NCBI GenBank assembly: GCA_947489825.1 | Contig: CANLFL010000002.1 | Span: forward strand, 1-23,339 | DNA from: Candidatus Nanopelagicaceae bacterium | GTDB taxonomy: Bacteria; Actinomycetota; Actinomycetes; Nanopelagicales; Nanopelagicaceae | Direction of reading: 5' to 3' | DNA length: 23,339 bases | Shown here: in pieces, positions 1 to 6,516 of the stretch | Layout: every line of letters starts with the position of its first letter | How positions within the stretch are numbered: position 1 is the first letter of the stretch | The notes under the pieces: model-generated | The model's database searches: none | What the model saw: the letters and a program-made list of their open reading frames with translations, nothing else | What the model was told of the DNA's origin: nothing | Position numbers and translations under genes: made by a program

Positions 1-76
1 ACGATGCAACAACTTCAGGTAACCACGTTGCGCCGTCATGGACAACGAGAATCGCGCTGACGCGATGTAGAGACAT
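1..76 (-). CDS. Family 2 glycosyltransferase, N-terminal fragment cut by the window edge
   Basis: Only the first 25 codons are in the window, read leftward from an ATG at 76-74. They encode MSLHRVSAILVVHDGATWLP followed by EVVAS. The hydrophobic strand ending in VVHDG and then WLPEVVAS is the usual start of the GT-A fold in actinobacterial family 2 glycosyltransferases, which are often found next to whiB and take part in envelope polysaccharide synthesis. The start lies 3 bases after the whiB stop and is in the same frame as whiB, so the two genes are probably co-transcribed and translationally coupled. No clear ribosome binding site precedes it. The donor sugar and acceptor cannot be judged from this fragment. 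Confidence 0.7.
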   Translation of the reverse strand, partial: MSLHRVSAILVVHDGATWLPEVVAS

Positions 77-79
77 TGC

Positions 80-388
80 TTACGCTGGGCGACGCTTCAA
101 ACGGCGACGCTCGCGTTCGGAGAGTCCGCCCCAAATTCCAAAACGCTCATCATGTGCGAGTGCGTACTCAAGACATTCTTGGCGCACATCACATGAGAGA
201 CAGACTCGCTTTGCTTCGCGAGTAGAACCGCCCTTTTCTGGAAAGAAAGCTTCTGGATCGGTCTGAGCGCAGAGTGCTCGCTCTTGCCACGAGAGTTCAA
301 TGTTCTCGCCATTTGCTAGTTGGATAGTCGGTCCAGCAGTGGGGGCTGATGGCTTGCCAGTTGGATGTGCTTCTGGACGGATTGGCAT
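80..388 (-). CDS. whiB: WhiB-family iron-sulfur transcriptional regulator (WhiB2/WhmD type)
   Basis: A 102-residue Wbl protein. The four cysteines that hold the [4Fe-4S] cluster are C40, C63, C66 and C72 in the spacing C-x22-C-x2-C-x5-C. They are followed by the GIWGG turn (84-88) and a basic tail (ERERRRLKRR) that contacts DNA. The block from LCAQTDPEAFFPEKGG to the tail is close to remembered WhiB2/WhmD of mycobacteria and WhiB of Streptomyces. These act in cell division and septation control, partly by binding the principal sigma factor. The first 33 residues are unconserved and Pro/Ala-rich. The start is backed by a GAGGAG ribosome binding site, with its own promoter further upstream. A family 2 glycosyltransferase follows 3 bases after the stop, and manC lies upstream, an envelope-gene setting also seen in mycobacteria. 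The WhiB2 subfamily is inferred from this match and context. Confidence 0.95.
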   Translation of the reverse strand: MPIRPEAHPTGKPSAPTAGPTIQLANGENIELSWQERALCAQTDPEAFFPEKGGSTREAKRVCLSCDVRQECLEYALAHDERFGIWGGLSERERRRLKRRPA

Positions 389-451
389 TTGCTAATCTCC
401 TCAAGTCATTAGGGCCCGGTCCGAGAGTGGCTTTCGGGACGCTATAGATGA

Positions 452-467
452 ATTACACGCGTGTAAT
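452..467. promoter_or_regulatory. Perfect 16-bp palindrome, candidate operator in the whiB promoter
   Basis: ATTACACGCGTGTAAT equals its own reverse complement over all 16 bases. It covers the whole -10 hexamer and ten bases of the spacer of the whiB promoter, so a dimeric protein bound here would block RNA polymerase. The TTACAC/GTGTAA arms recall the half-sites of BldD, a known regulator of whiB genes in Streptomyces, but the centre is one base longer than the BldD consensus I remember. The binding protein is therefore unassigned. Confidence 0.55.
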
Positions 468-480
468 CCCTTCCTGTCAA
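452..480 (-). promoter_or_regulatory. whiB promoter (TTGACA-N17-TGTAAT)
   Basis: Read on the minus strand, a perfect -35 box TTGACA (480-475) is followed by exactly 17 bases and the -10 box TGTAAT (457-452), one mismatch from consensus. The predicted transcript starts near 445, leaving an untranslated leader of about 57 bases that contains the GAGGAG ribosome binding site. It is the only promoter in the window with both boxes near consensus. A perfect palindrome lies over the -10 and spacer. Confidence 0.75.
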
Positions 481-566
481 CTCCCTCTGTGGCTTTCAGG
501 GGCGCTTTTTGGTGAATATTTACCGCAATTGAGCGTGATTTCAACCACAAAAACAGAATTGTGGCG

Positions 567-1532
567 CTAAAAATTTATTGGAAGATTCTCACTCTGGGAG
601 ATATATCTATCTTCGTAAGTGAGATCTTCTCCAACGTGGGCTTGCGCTGCGAGGAAGGTTCGAGTCAGATGCGCACCCGCTTTAACTACTGCGCCAGCAG
701 AGACGATGCAATTATTTAGGATTGCTCCAGCTCCAATCTGCGCGCCAGCACCAATTGATGTCCCGCCAATGAGTACTGCGGTGGAATCAACATCGGCAGA
801 GGGTGAAACCAGAAAGTCGGCTGCGACTAAATCTCGAGATCCTTGAAAGAGCGCGCCTGGATTTCCAATATCAAGCCAGTATGCAGCTTCTTTATATCCG
901 AAAACACGACGTTTATCGCTAATGAGTCCGGGGAAAGTTTCGCGCTCGACAGAAAGAACGGTATCCCGTGGGATTGAATCAATAACTTCACGGTTAAAAA
1001 CATAACATCCCGCGTTGATCCAATTAGTTACTGGATTTTCCATCTTCTCCAAGAATGCTTCAACCTGTCCATCTGCTGTAGTCGGGACACAACCAAAAGC
1101 GCGAGCATCTTCAACCTGAATTAAGTGAAGAGTGAGATCTGCATCAGCCTTCTTATGAAATTCAATCTGAGCAGCAAGATTGTGTTGGCTGAGAACATCA
1201 CCATTGAAAATTACGACTACCTCATCGGATGCACTTTTATCTAGATGGGCAGCAGCATTGGCAATTGCTCCTCCCGTCCCGAGCGGCTCTTTCTCGACTG
1301 CATAGCGAAGATCGATCCCCCACTTACTTCCATCTCCAAAGTATGGAATAAAAACTTCTGCGAGATATGAGGTTGCAAGAACCAGCGTAGTAATCCCCGC
1401 ACGTTGTGCTGCAAGGATTTGGTGTTCGGTAACAGGCTTACATGCAACTGGAAGCATGGGCTTAGGAATTTCTGAAGTTATAGGCGCTAAGCGAGTTCCC
1501 CGGCCTCCTACTAGCAAAATTCCAACAGTCAT
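567..1532 (-). CDS. manC: Mannose-1-phosphate guanylyltransferase-type sugar nucleotidyltransferase
   Basis: A 321-residue NDP-sugar pyrophosphorylase. The N-terminal nucleotide-binding signature GGRGTRL (9-15) leads into IPKPMLPV (22-29). Metal-binding aspartates are D112 in FNGDVL and D221 in WLDIGNP, and WINAGCYVF (171-179) is the usual sugar-site segment. Residues about 245-305 form a left-handed beta-helix with hexapeptide repeats (IGAGAQIGAGA and similar). Related actinobacterial enzymes make GDP-mannose from mannose-1-phosphate and GTP for mannolipids and glycans, and the M. tuberculosis enzyme (Rv3264c) is likewise near whiB2. The start lies 3 bases after the dapC stop without a visible ribosome binding site, so it is likely translated by coupling. 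Substrate choice is inferred: a glucose-1-phosphate thymidylyl- or uridylyltransferase role is the main alternative. The F420 genes fbiA/fbiB that accompany it in mycobacteria are not here. Confidence 0.85.
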   Translation of the reverse strand: MTVGILLVGGRGTRLAPITSEIPKPMLPVACKPVTEHQILAAQRAGITTLVLATSYLAEVFIPYFGDGSKWGIDLRYAVEKEPLGTGGAIANAAAHLDKSASDEVVVIFNGDVLSQHNLAAQIEFHKKADADLTLHLIQVEDARAFGCVPTTADGQVEAFLEKMENPVTNWINAGCYVFNREVIDSIPRDTVLSVERETFPGLISDKRRVFGYKEAAYWLDIGNPGALFQGSRDLVAADFLVSPSADVDSTAVLIGGTSIGAGAQIGAGAILNNCIVSAGAVVKAGAHLTRTFLAAQAHVGEDLTYEDRYISQSENLPINF

Positions 1533-1535
1533 GGC

Positions 1536-2624
1536 TTATGCGCCAATCGCAGCCAGAATGCGTGTAGCTGCATCGCTAATTGCGCTATCTGTAGCGGTCA
1601 TTGCAACACGAATATGCTGGTTACCGTCAGGGCCGTAAAAAGTACCTGGGGTAGCAAGAATTCCAATCTCTGCCAGCCAATCAACTGACTTCCATGCATC
1701 TTCATTTCGTGTGCACCATATGTAAAGTCCGGCAACGCTTTCTTCAATTCGAAATCCTGCCGCCTCTAAAGCTGGCTTAAGTGTGGCGCGACGAGAGTTA
1801 TAACGTGCACGAGTAGTTGCAACATGTTCATCATCGCCAAGGGCAGCTGTCATTGCCTTTTGAACAGGGAGTGCAACCATCATGCCGGCGTGTTTTCTAA
1901 TCTCGCGAATTGCTGAGATGAGCGCAGGATCTCCCACCATAAATGCGGCCCGATAGCCCGCTAACGAGGATCTCTTCGAAAGTGAATGGACGGCAAGGAG
2001 GTTTGAATTGTCGCCATCGCTGTACGCAAAAATCGATGTGGGAGTTATTCCATCACCAAATTCCAAGTAACACTCATCTGATATAACTACCGCTTTATTC
2101 TTTCGCGACCATTGAATAACTGCGCGAAGCTCTGCTTCGGAGTGCACTCGACCCGTGGGATTTGCTGGCGAATTCACCCACGCTAAATCTGCTTGGGGCC
2201 ATTGTGAGGCATCAATATCTACTGCGATCTCATGCGACTGCGCCAACATCGCACCTACGAGATATGTCGGATAAGCAATCTTTGGATAAAGAACTGTCTG
2301 TGCTTGAAGAAAGGTTGGAAGCCATGCAACTAATTCTTTTGAACCAATGACCGGTAGAACATCAAATTGGCCGGTGATGCTGAGATGGCTTGTCGCCCAT
2401 GTACGAATTGCTTGCTGTAATTCAGGTGTACCTGCAGTGGTTGGATAACTTGGAGAATTTGCACTCTCTGCCAAAACTTTTTGAATAAATTCAGGAGTTG
2501 GATCTACGGGAGTTCCTTGCGAGAGATCAATGATCCCTCCTGGGTGCTTTCGCGCCTTTACTCCATAAGGAGCAAGTGCATCCCAGGGAAAATCAGGAAG
2601 TTTTTTTCTCAACGGCGAGCACAT
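1536..2624 (-). CDS. dapC: Succinyldiaminopimelate transaminase (class I/II aminotransferase)
   Basis: A PLP-dependent aminotransferase that converts N-succinyl-2-amino-6-oxopimelate to N-succinyl-diaminopimelate using glutamate, in lysine and peptidoglycan precursor synthesis. With the ATG at 2624 the protein has 362 residues, the usual length for actinobacterial DapC. The family N-terminus LPDFPWD (9-15) and DLSQGTPVDPTPE (33-45) are intact. NPTG is at 155-158, the SDECY cofactor segment has D183, the PLP lysine is K217 in HSLSKRS, and the carboxylate-binding arginine is R339 in HIRVAM. The frame is open further upstream, but those residues lie in fdxA and look like shadow. Starts at 2630 (ATG) and 2612 (TTG) are possible. 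It overlaps the end of fdxA by 32 bases, implying coupling, and manC follows 3 bases after its stop. The pathway partner dapD is at 21419. Confidence 0.93.
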   Translation of the reverse strand: MCSPLRKKLPDFPWDALAPYGVKARKHPGGIIDLSQGTPVDPTPEFIQKVLAESANSPSYPTTAGTPELQQAIRTWATSHLSITGQFDVLPVIGSKELVAWLPTFLQAQTVLYPKIAYPTYLVGAMLAQSHEIAVDIDASQWPQADLAWVNSPANPTGRVHSEAELRAVIQWSRKNKAVVISDECYLEFGDGITPTSIFAYSDGDNSNLLAVHSLSKRSSLAGYRAAFMVGDPALISAIREIRKHAGMMVALPVQKAMTAALGDDEHVATTRARYNSRRATLKPALEAAGFRIEESVAGLYIWCTRNEDAWKSVDWLAEIGILATPGTFYGPDGNQHIRVAMTATDSAISDAATRILAAIGA

Positions 2625-2913
2625 CTGCATGGTCGTGATCTGTAAGACCGACCTTTGCAGCTCCACCTGGGGAGCCAAGTTCGACGAAAAACTCGGTATT
2701 AACTTTTGGAAACTCTTTCCACTCGCCCGGAACGTCATCCTCATAGTAAATAGCCTCAACTGGGCAGACAGGCTCGCAGGCACCACAATCCACGCACTCA
2801 TCAGGTTGGATGTAGAGCATTCGGTTGCCTTCGTAAATGCAATCCACTGGGCACTCTTCGATGCAGGACTTATCTTTCACATCGATGCATGGCTGGGCAA
2901 TCACATATGTCAC
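2593..2913 (-). CDS. fdxA: Seven-iron ferredoxin (3Fe-4S/4Fe-4S)
   Basis: A 106-residue soluble electron carrier. I chose the GTG start at 2913 because GGAGG lies 6 bases upstream and the N-terminus becomes MTYVIAQPC, the family norm; the TTG two codons earlier touches the GGAGG. Cysteines C9, C17 and C50 should hold the [3Fe-4S] cluster and C21, C40, C43 and C46 the [4Fe-4S] cluster, by comparison with Azotobacter ferredoxin I; C25 is the extra free cysteine typical of the group. The C-terminal part has the conserved YYEDDVPGEW and GSPGGAAKVG stretches. The mycobacterial counterpart fdxC is also followed by dapC. It is the first gene of the fdxA-dapC-manC unit and is divergent from the GNAT gene. 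Its redox partner is not encoded nearby. Confidence 0.95.
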   Translation of the reverse strand: MTYVIAQPCIDVKDKSCIEECPVDCIYEGNRMLYIQPDECVDCGACEPVCPVEAIYYEDDVPGEWKEFPKVNTEFFVELGSPGGAAKVGLTDHDHADVLAVEKKTS

Positions 2914-2961
2914 GAGCAACCTCCGAAGGGTAAAGAATGGACAAGGCGTAGTTAGAGGCCA

Positions 2962-2967
2962 ATTCTA
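2962..2967 (-). promoter_or_regulatory. Possible -10 box of the fdxA unit
   Basis: TAGAAT on the minus strand, 48 bases upstream of the fdxA start, matches the TANNNT -10 pattern and would leave a leader of about 40 bases containing the GGAGG site. No convincing -35 box is seen. The 92-base gap 2914-3005 otherwise holds only the facing promoter of the GNAT gene. Confidence 0.35.
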
Positions 2968-2993
2968 ACCATGCAACATCGTATGTGCAGGGT

Positions 2994-2999
2994 TAATGT
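2994..2999 (+). promoter_or_regulatory. Leaderless -10 box of the GNAT/cysS unit
   Basis: TAATGT ends 6 bases before the ATG at 3006. With the usual distance from -10 to start site, transcription would begin on or next to the A of the ATG. There is no -35 box and no Shine-Dalgarno sequence, which fits a leaderless mRNA. Confidence 0.65.
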
Positions 3000-3005
3000 G
3001 AGCCT

Positions 3006-3989
3006 ATGAATGCGGGATCTGTCGACCTTGACCTAGCACTGATCGGCCAGCGCCTTACCTTACGCCTGCATGATCCCGATGGTGGCTACCGAGATCTCGT
3101 TGGAGTACTTGAATCGGCCACAACAATAAGAAAACGTTCTGGCGAGATTATTGAATTTGATCCGCGTCAGATCGCAATCGTTCATCCCATAAAGGATGTA
3201 CCACAAAGAGCTGGCAGCGGTGCACCTCTCTCGCTTCGTATCGCCAAACTTGAAGCTCTCTCTACTCGGACATGGCCACCTCGTGAGATCAAAGAAATGG
3301 GTGGATGGCATCTGCGAATCTCAGATGGTGTTACTTATCGAGCTAACTCGGTTTTTGTAACGGGTCCTCCACCATTTGGTGATCCTGGGCTCGAACTAGA
3401 TGCGGCTATTGAGCAGGTTGAGAAAATTTATGCTGATGTGAATTTACCAGCTGTCTTTCATCTGATTACACCGATATATCATGAATTTGCAGATTATTTG
3501 ATTAACAAAGGATGGAAGGAGAAAGTCGGAGCGGCCTTTATGGTCTATGACATTAATAAATCGCCAGATATCACTGACACTCTCATGAAGAAAAATCTGA
3601 CACTCCTCAATGAAGATGCGCCAACTCCAGAATTCCTAGCACTTCATAGCGATGAAATTCTTGAAACGATTATGAATTCTTATCCAGCACGTTATCTCTC
3701 GATATGTAGTAATGGCATCACTATCGCGACTGCACGATTGGCAATCTCAGAATCTTGGGCAATAGTCACTAGGCTTATTGTCTCCGAATCTCATCATCGC
3801 CAAGGGCTAGCTGAATTGCTGATGCAGGCGGCGATTACACTTTCGCAGGTCGACGGTGCGAATAAAATGTGTCTCCAACTTGATCGCTCAAATATTCCCG
3901 CACAGGCGCTCTATGAAAAAATGGGTTTTCGAATCCATCACACATATAGCTTTATCGAACGTGAAACTGGAGCCGAGTGCGCATGTTAA
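3006..3989 (+). CDS. GNAT-family N-acetyltransferase with N-terminal SH3-like barrel
   Basis: A 327-residue protein. Residues 1-65 look like a small beta-barrel (alternating strands such as QRLTLRLHD and GEIIEFDPRQIAIVHP). A helical linker and a degenerate acetyltransferase-like half (about 90-200) follow, then a C-terminal GNAT domain. Its acetyl-CoA motif is HHRQGLAELL (263-272), with motif B as QLDRSNIPAQALYEKMGFR (291-309). This architecture matches the mycobacterial Rv0428c type, where the same barrel and tandem GNAT arrangement occurs. The substrate is unknown. The gene is divergent from fdxA, a pairing I remember from Streptomyces. Its end overlaps the start of the cysteinyl-tRNA synthetase gene, so the two are likely co-translated. 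The start is set by the TAATGT box 6 bases upstream. The Cys-rich tail ECAC is partly a by-product of the overlap. Confidence 0.85.
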   Translation: MNAGSVDLDLALIGQRLTLRLHDPDGGYRDLVGVLESATTIRKRSGEIIEFDPRQIAIVHPIKDVPQRAGSGAPLSLRIAKLEALSTRTWPPREIKEMGGWHLRISDGVTYRANSVFVTGPPPFGDPGLELDAAIEQVEKIYADVNLPAVFHLITPIYHEFADYLINKGWKEKVGAAFMVYDINKSPDITDTLMKKNLTLLNEDAPTPEFLALHSDEILETIMNSYPARYLSICSNGITIATARLAISESWAIVTRLIVSESHHRQGLAELLMQAAITLSQVDGANKMCLQLDRSNIPAQALYEKMGFRIHHTYSFIERETGAECAC

Positions 3990-5335
3990 AGCTCTATGAA
4001 ACACGCATGCGCGAGGTTCTCGCCATCGAAGGTCGTGACGGAGCCCTCAAGGTCTACTGCTGCGGACCTACTGTCTATCGCGATGCCCATGTGGGTAATC
4101 TGCGCACATTCTTGCTTTCAGATCTGATTAGCAGAGCCGCAACACTTTCAGGATTGAAAGTCACACTCATACAGAACATCACTGATGTGGGCCATATGGC
4201 AAATGATCTTGAAGATAAAATCCTTGCGCAATCAAAGAGTGAGGCCCTTGATCCATTTACAATCGCGCGCAAATATGAAGAGCACTTCCATCTCGATCTT
4301 CAGAGACTCAATATTGAGCCAGCTAGCGCTTATCCTCGTGCAAGTGAAAATATTGTGCTGATGGTTTCGGCTATTGAAAAGCTCATTGCAGATGGCTTCG
4401 CCTACGTTGCTACCGATGGAAATGTCTACTTTGATGCTCAATCATTTCCAAGTTATGGAGCGATAAGTGGAAACCGCCTTGATTCCTTAAAGCCAGGACA
4501 TCGCTATGAATATTCAGAAGATGGGGCTAAACGTTTCCATGCAGATTGGGCGCTCTGGAAATTAGCTCGTGATCGCACAGAGATGATCTGGCCAACTCCG
4601 TGGGGCGATGGATATCCAGGCTGGCACATTGAGTGCAGCGCAATGTCACTTGAATTTTTGGGCCAAACTATAGATCTCCATGTTGGAGGAATAGATCTGC
4701 GCTTTCCACATCACGAAAATGAGCGCGCGCAATCGAATGCACTCACCGGAAGTGAAGCTGTTACACATTGGATTCATGGAGAGCACTTACTCTTCGAAGG
4801 ACGGAAGATGTCAAAGAGCGCTGGGAATGTTCTCTTATTGCAAGACATTATTGATCGCGGACTTGACCCACTAGCTGCTCGCCTTGCATTCCTTGAAAAC
4901 CGATATCGATCGCAGATGGATTTAACGTGGGCTTCCCTTGATGCCGCACATGTAACTCTGCGGAGATGGCGCATACTCGTGCAATCTGGTCAGCCTCATA
5001 CTGAACTGATTCCTGATGAGGATTTTCTTGCGGCGATCTATACAGACCTTGATACACCTCGTGCGCTACAAAGGTTACGTACGGTCGAAAAAAACACAAC
5101 CCTGACTCCAATTAAAAAGGCAGGAATATTCCGCTTTGCAGATCAAATTCTTGGCTTAGATCTTTTGCGAATTCCAGAAAAACGAGAGCTCACAGGATCA
5201 CAGAGTCAACTTCTGCGTCAACGAGAAATTGCGCGTGCAGATAAGGATTTTACGGAAAGTGATCGCTTGCGAACTCTTCTCGAAGAGAGTGGGCTAGAGA
5301 TTCAGGATGGCCCTCAAGGACAGAGCTGGAGTTAA
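3983..5335 (+). CDS. cysS: Cysteinyl-tRNA synthetase (NITDVGH type)
   Basis: A 450-residue class I aminoacyl-tRNA synthetase that would charge tRNA-Cys. The zinc site is complete: C27 in CCGPT, C218 in WHIECSAM, H243 and E247 in FPHHENE. The class I signatures are HVGN (36-39) and KMSKS (275-279). The C-terminal helical segment REIARADKDFTESDRLR (414-430) ending in QDGPQGQSW is typical of cysteinyl-tRNA synthetases and absent from MshC, the related mycothiol ligase. The usual NITDVDDKII motif is replaced by NITDVGH (66-72) plus an insertion before EDKI, a variant I associate with other phyla. The gene overlaps the GNAT stop by 7 bases. A GTG at 3977 with GGAG four bases upstream is an alternative start. 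Its stop overlaps the stop of the convergent DUF6113-like gene. Proximity to mshB makes a thiol role worth testing, but the sequence favours tRNA charging. Confidence 0.88.
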   Translation: MLKLYETRMREVLAIEGRDGALKVYCCGPTVYRDAHVGNLRTFLLSDLISRAATLSGLKVTLIQNITDVGHMANDLEDKILAQSKSEALDPFTIARKYEEHFHLDLQRLNIEPASAYPRASENIVLMVSAIEKLIADGFAYVATDGNVYFDAQSFPSYGAISGNRLDSLKPGHRYEYSEDGAKRFHADWALWKLARDRTEMIWPTPWGDGYPGWHIECSAMSLEFLGQTIDLHVGGIDLRFPHHENERAQSNALTGSEAVTHWIHGEHLLFEGRKMSKSAGNVLLLQDIIDRGLDPLAARLAFLENRYRSQMDLTWASLDAAHVTLRRWRILVQSGQPHTELIPDEDFLAAIYTDLDTPRALQRLRTVEKNTTLTPIKKAGIFRFADQILGLDLLRIPEKRELTGSQSQLLRQREIARADKDFTESDRLRTLLEESGLEIQDGPQGQSWS

Positions 5336-5649
5336 TCTTTTACTGGAAGAAGTATCGAAAGCAGAACGATCGTCAGGGCACTTGCTAAGAAAGTCATTCC
5401 AGCTCTATCGCCTTGAACCAACAGTTCTCCCCCATCTCCATAAGTTGTTGCATCATTAATGACAATCAGCCAACCAAGGAGTGCTACAACTTTAAAGCGA
5501 CGTCTTCCATAGCGTTTACCGATCGACCAGAAGGTTGCAGCAGATCCTCCGAGAGCAAGAATTAACCCTGCCGGTGGATAAGAGAGATGGAGAAAGACGC
5601 CAGCAGCTGCGGTGAGACCGCCGACAAGAAAACTCAAGAAATATTTCAC
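5332..5649 (-). CDS. DUF6113-like small integral membrane protein
   Basis: A 105-residue protein with four hydrophobic segments, roughly 4-22, 27-43, 53-65 and 84-102, separated by a basic loop (GKRYGRRRFK) and a short polar stretch (DATTYGDGGELL). Proteins of this size and pattern directly follow mshB in Streptomyces and are annotated as DUF6113; no function is known to me. It starts with GTG immediately after the mshB TAA, with no base between and in the same frame, and GGAG lies within the last codons of mshB, so it is almost certainly translated with mshB. Its stop codon overlaps the stop of the convergent cysS gene. The family assignment rests on size, topology and neighbourhood more than on diagnostic residues. 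Confidence 0.75.
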   Translation of the reverse strand: MKYFLSFLVGGLTAAAGVFLHLSYPPAGLILALGGSAATFWSIGKRYGRRRFKVVALLGWLIVINDATTYGDGGELLVQGDRAGMTFLASALTIVLLSILLPVKD

Positions 5650-6516
5650 TTAGAAATCTACTCCGGAGAGAAGATCTGTTTCTCGTCCATCTTTATCAAA
5701 AGGTTCATGAGCTTGACCATGAACGAGGGTGTAATACTCATTTCCCCACACTTGCAGTCCGATGTTATTTGAGAGTGCGAAGAATGGACCATCTAGTGCA
5801 ATTTGAGTCTTATGTGCTGCCATCGCATCCATCTTGGCTTGAACATATTCGTTGCCATCAATAAGAGTAGTGACAGAGTCATCATCTTTTGCAAAGGGAA
5901 GATCATCAGCACTTTCTGCCCCAAAGAAATCAGAGCCCAGCGCTTTCATCTTTTCAATTCCATCAGCAATAACTGATTTAGGCATTGTGTTCCAGTAAAT
6001 TTTCGGGATCCTCCATGTAGATTTTTTCGAAGCTTCCATGGCTACGCGATGGGCTTGAATGTGATCAGGGTGGCCGTATCCACCAATTTCATCGTAGGTG
6101 ATCAGTACATGTGGCTTTATCTGGTCAATAATTTCTACAAGATGTTGGCTGGCTTGCCCTAGATCTGCCTGCCAGAAAACATCGGGACGATTATTCGGTG
6201 GAGTATCCATCATTCCACTGTCTCGAAATGAAATTTCTGGTGCGCCTAAGAAGCGAAAATCAGATACTCCAAGAGCTTTCATCGCATCGGCTAATTCAAT
6301 TTCGCGATGTGCGCCAAGTTCGTCTCTATCCGATGCGGCTATATGCGCGAGCTCTGGAACAAGAACTTCCCCCTCTTCGCCACGCGTACAAGTGATGAGC
6401 GTGACCTGCGCACCAAGGGCGGCATACATAGCCATCGTCGCACCATTATTGATTGTCTCGTCATCTGGATGAGCATGAACTAACAGGATGCGTGCTCCTT
6501 GAAAGCTTTTCTGCAT
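5650..6516 (-). CDS. mshB: GlcNAc-inositol deacetylase of mycothiol biosynthesis
   Basis: A 288-residue zinc deacetylase of the LmbE-like fold, acting in the cytoplasm. It removes acetate from GlcNAc-inositol, giving the amine to which cysteine is later joined to make mycothiol. The zinc and catalytic motif is HAHPDDE (14-20, with H16, D18 and D19), and the third zinc ligand is H152 in GYGHPDH. TCTRGEEGEVL (42-52) and the FRDSGM segment (98-103) mark MshB rather than the paralogous mycothiol-conjugate amidase Mca. Length agrees with mycobacterial MshB. The ATG at 6516 shares one base with the moeZ stop (TGATG), which favours it over the TTG one codon earlier. It is the middle gene of moeZ-mshB-DUF6113-like. 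mshA, mshC and mshD are not in the window. Confidence 0.92.
   Translation of the reverse strand: MQKSFQGARILLVHAHPDDETINNGATMAMYAALGAQVTLITCTRGEEGEVLVPELAHIAASDRDELGAHREIELADAMKALGVSDFRFLGAPEISFRDSGMMDTPPNNRPDVFWQADLGQASQHLVEIIDQIKPHVLITYDEIGGYGHPDHIQAHRVAMEASKKSTWRIPKIYWNTMPKSVIADGIEKMKALGSDFFGAESADDLPFAKDDDSVTTLIDGNEYVQAKMDAMAAHKTQIALDGPFFALSNNIGLQVWGNEYYTLVHGQAHEPFDKDGRETDLLSGVDF

Noticed and set aside
545..564. Inverted repeat CCACAA/TTGTGG with an 8-base loop just after manC, as a terminator
   Set aside because: The stem is only 6 bp and no T-run follows on the minus strand, so it does not meet the pattern of an intrinsic terminator.
1241..1447. Numerous open frames of 60-140 codons on the strand opposite or overlapping real genes (this one inside manC; similar at 6098-6472, 8494-8916, 12421-12843, 14015-14449)
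   Set aside because: Each lies fully within a well-supported gene, has no recognisable domain, and shows the composition expected of a shadow frame.
3983..5335. Assignment of the cysteine ligase gene as mshC because mshB is close by
   Set aside because: The CGPTVY and FPHHENE motifs and the C-terminal KDFxxSDxLR helix fit cysteinyl-tRNA synthetase; MshC has CGITPYD and lacks that C-terminal helix.
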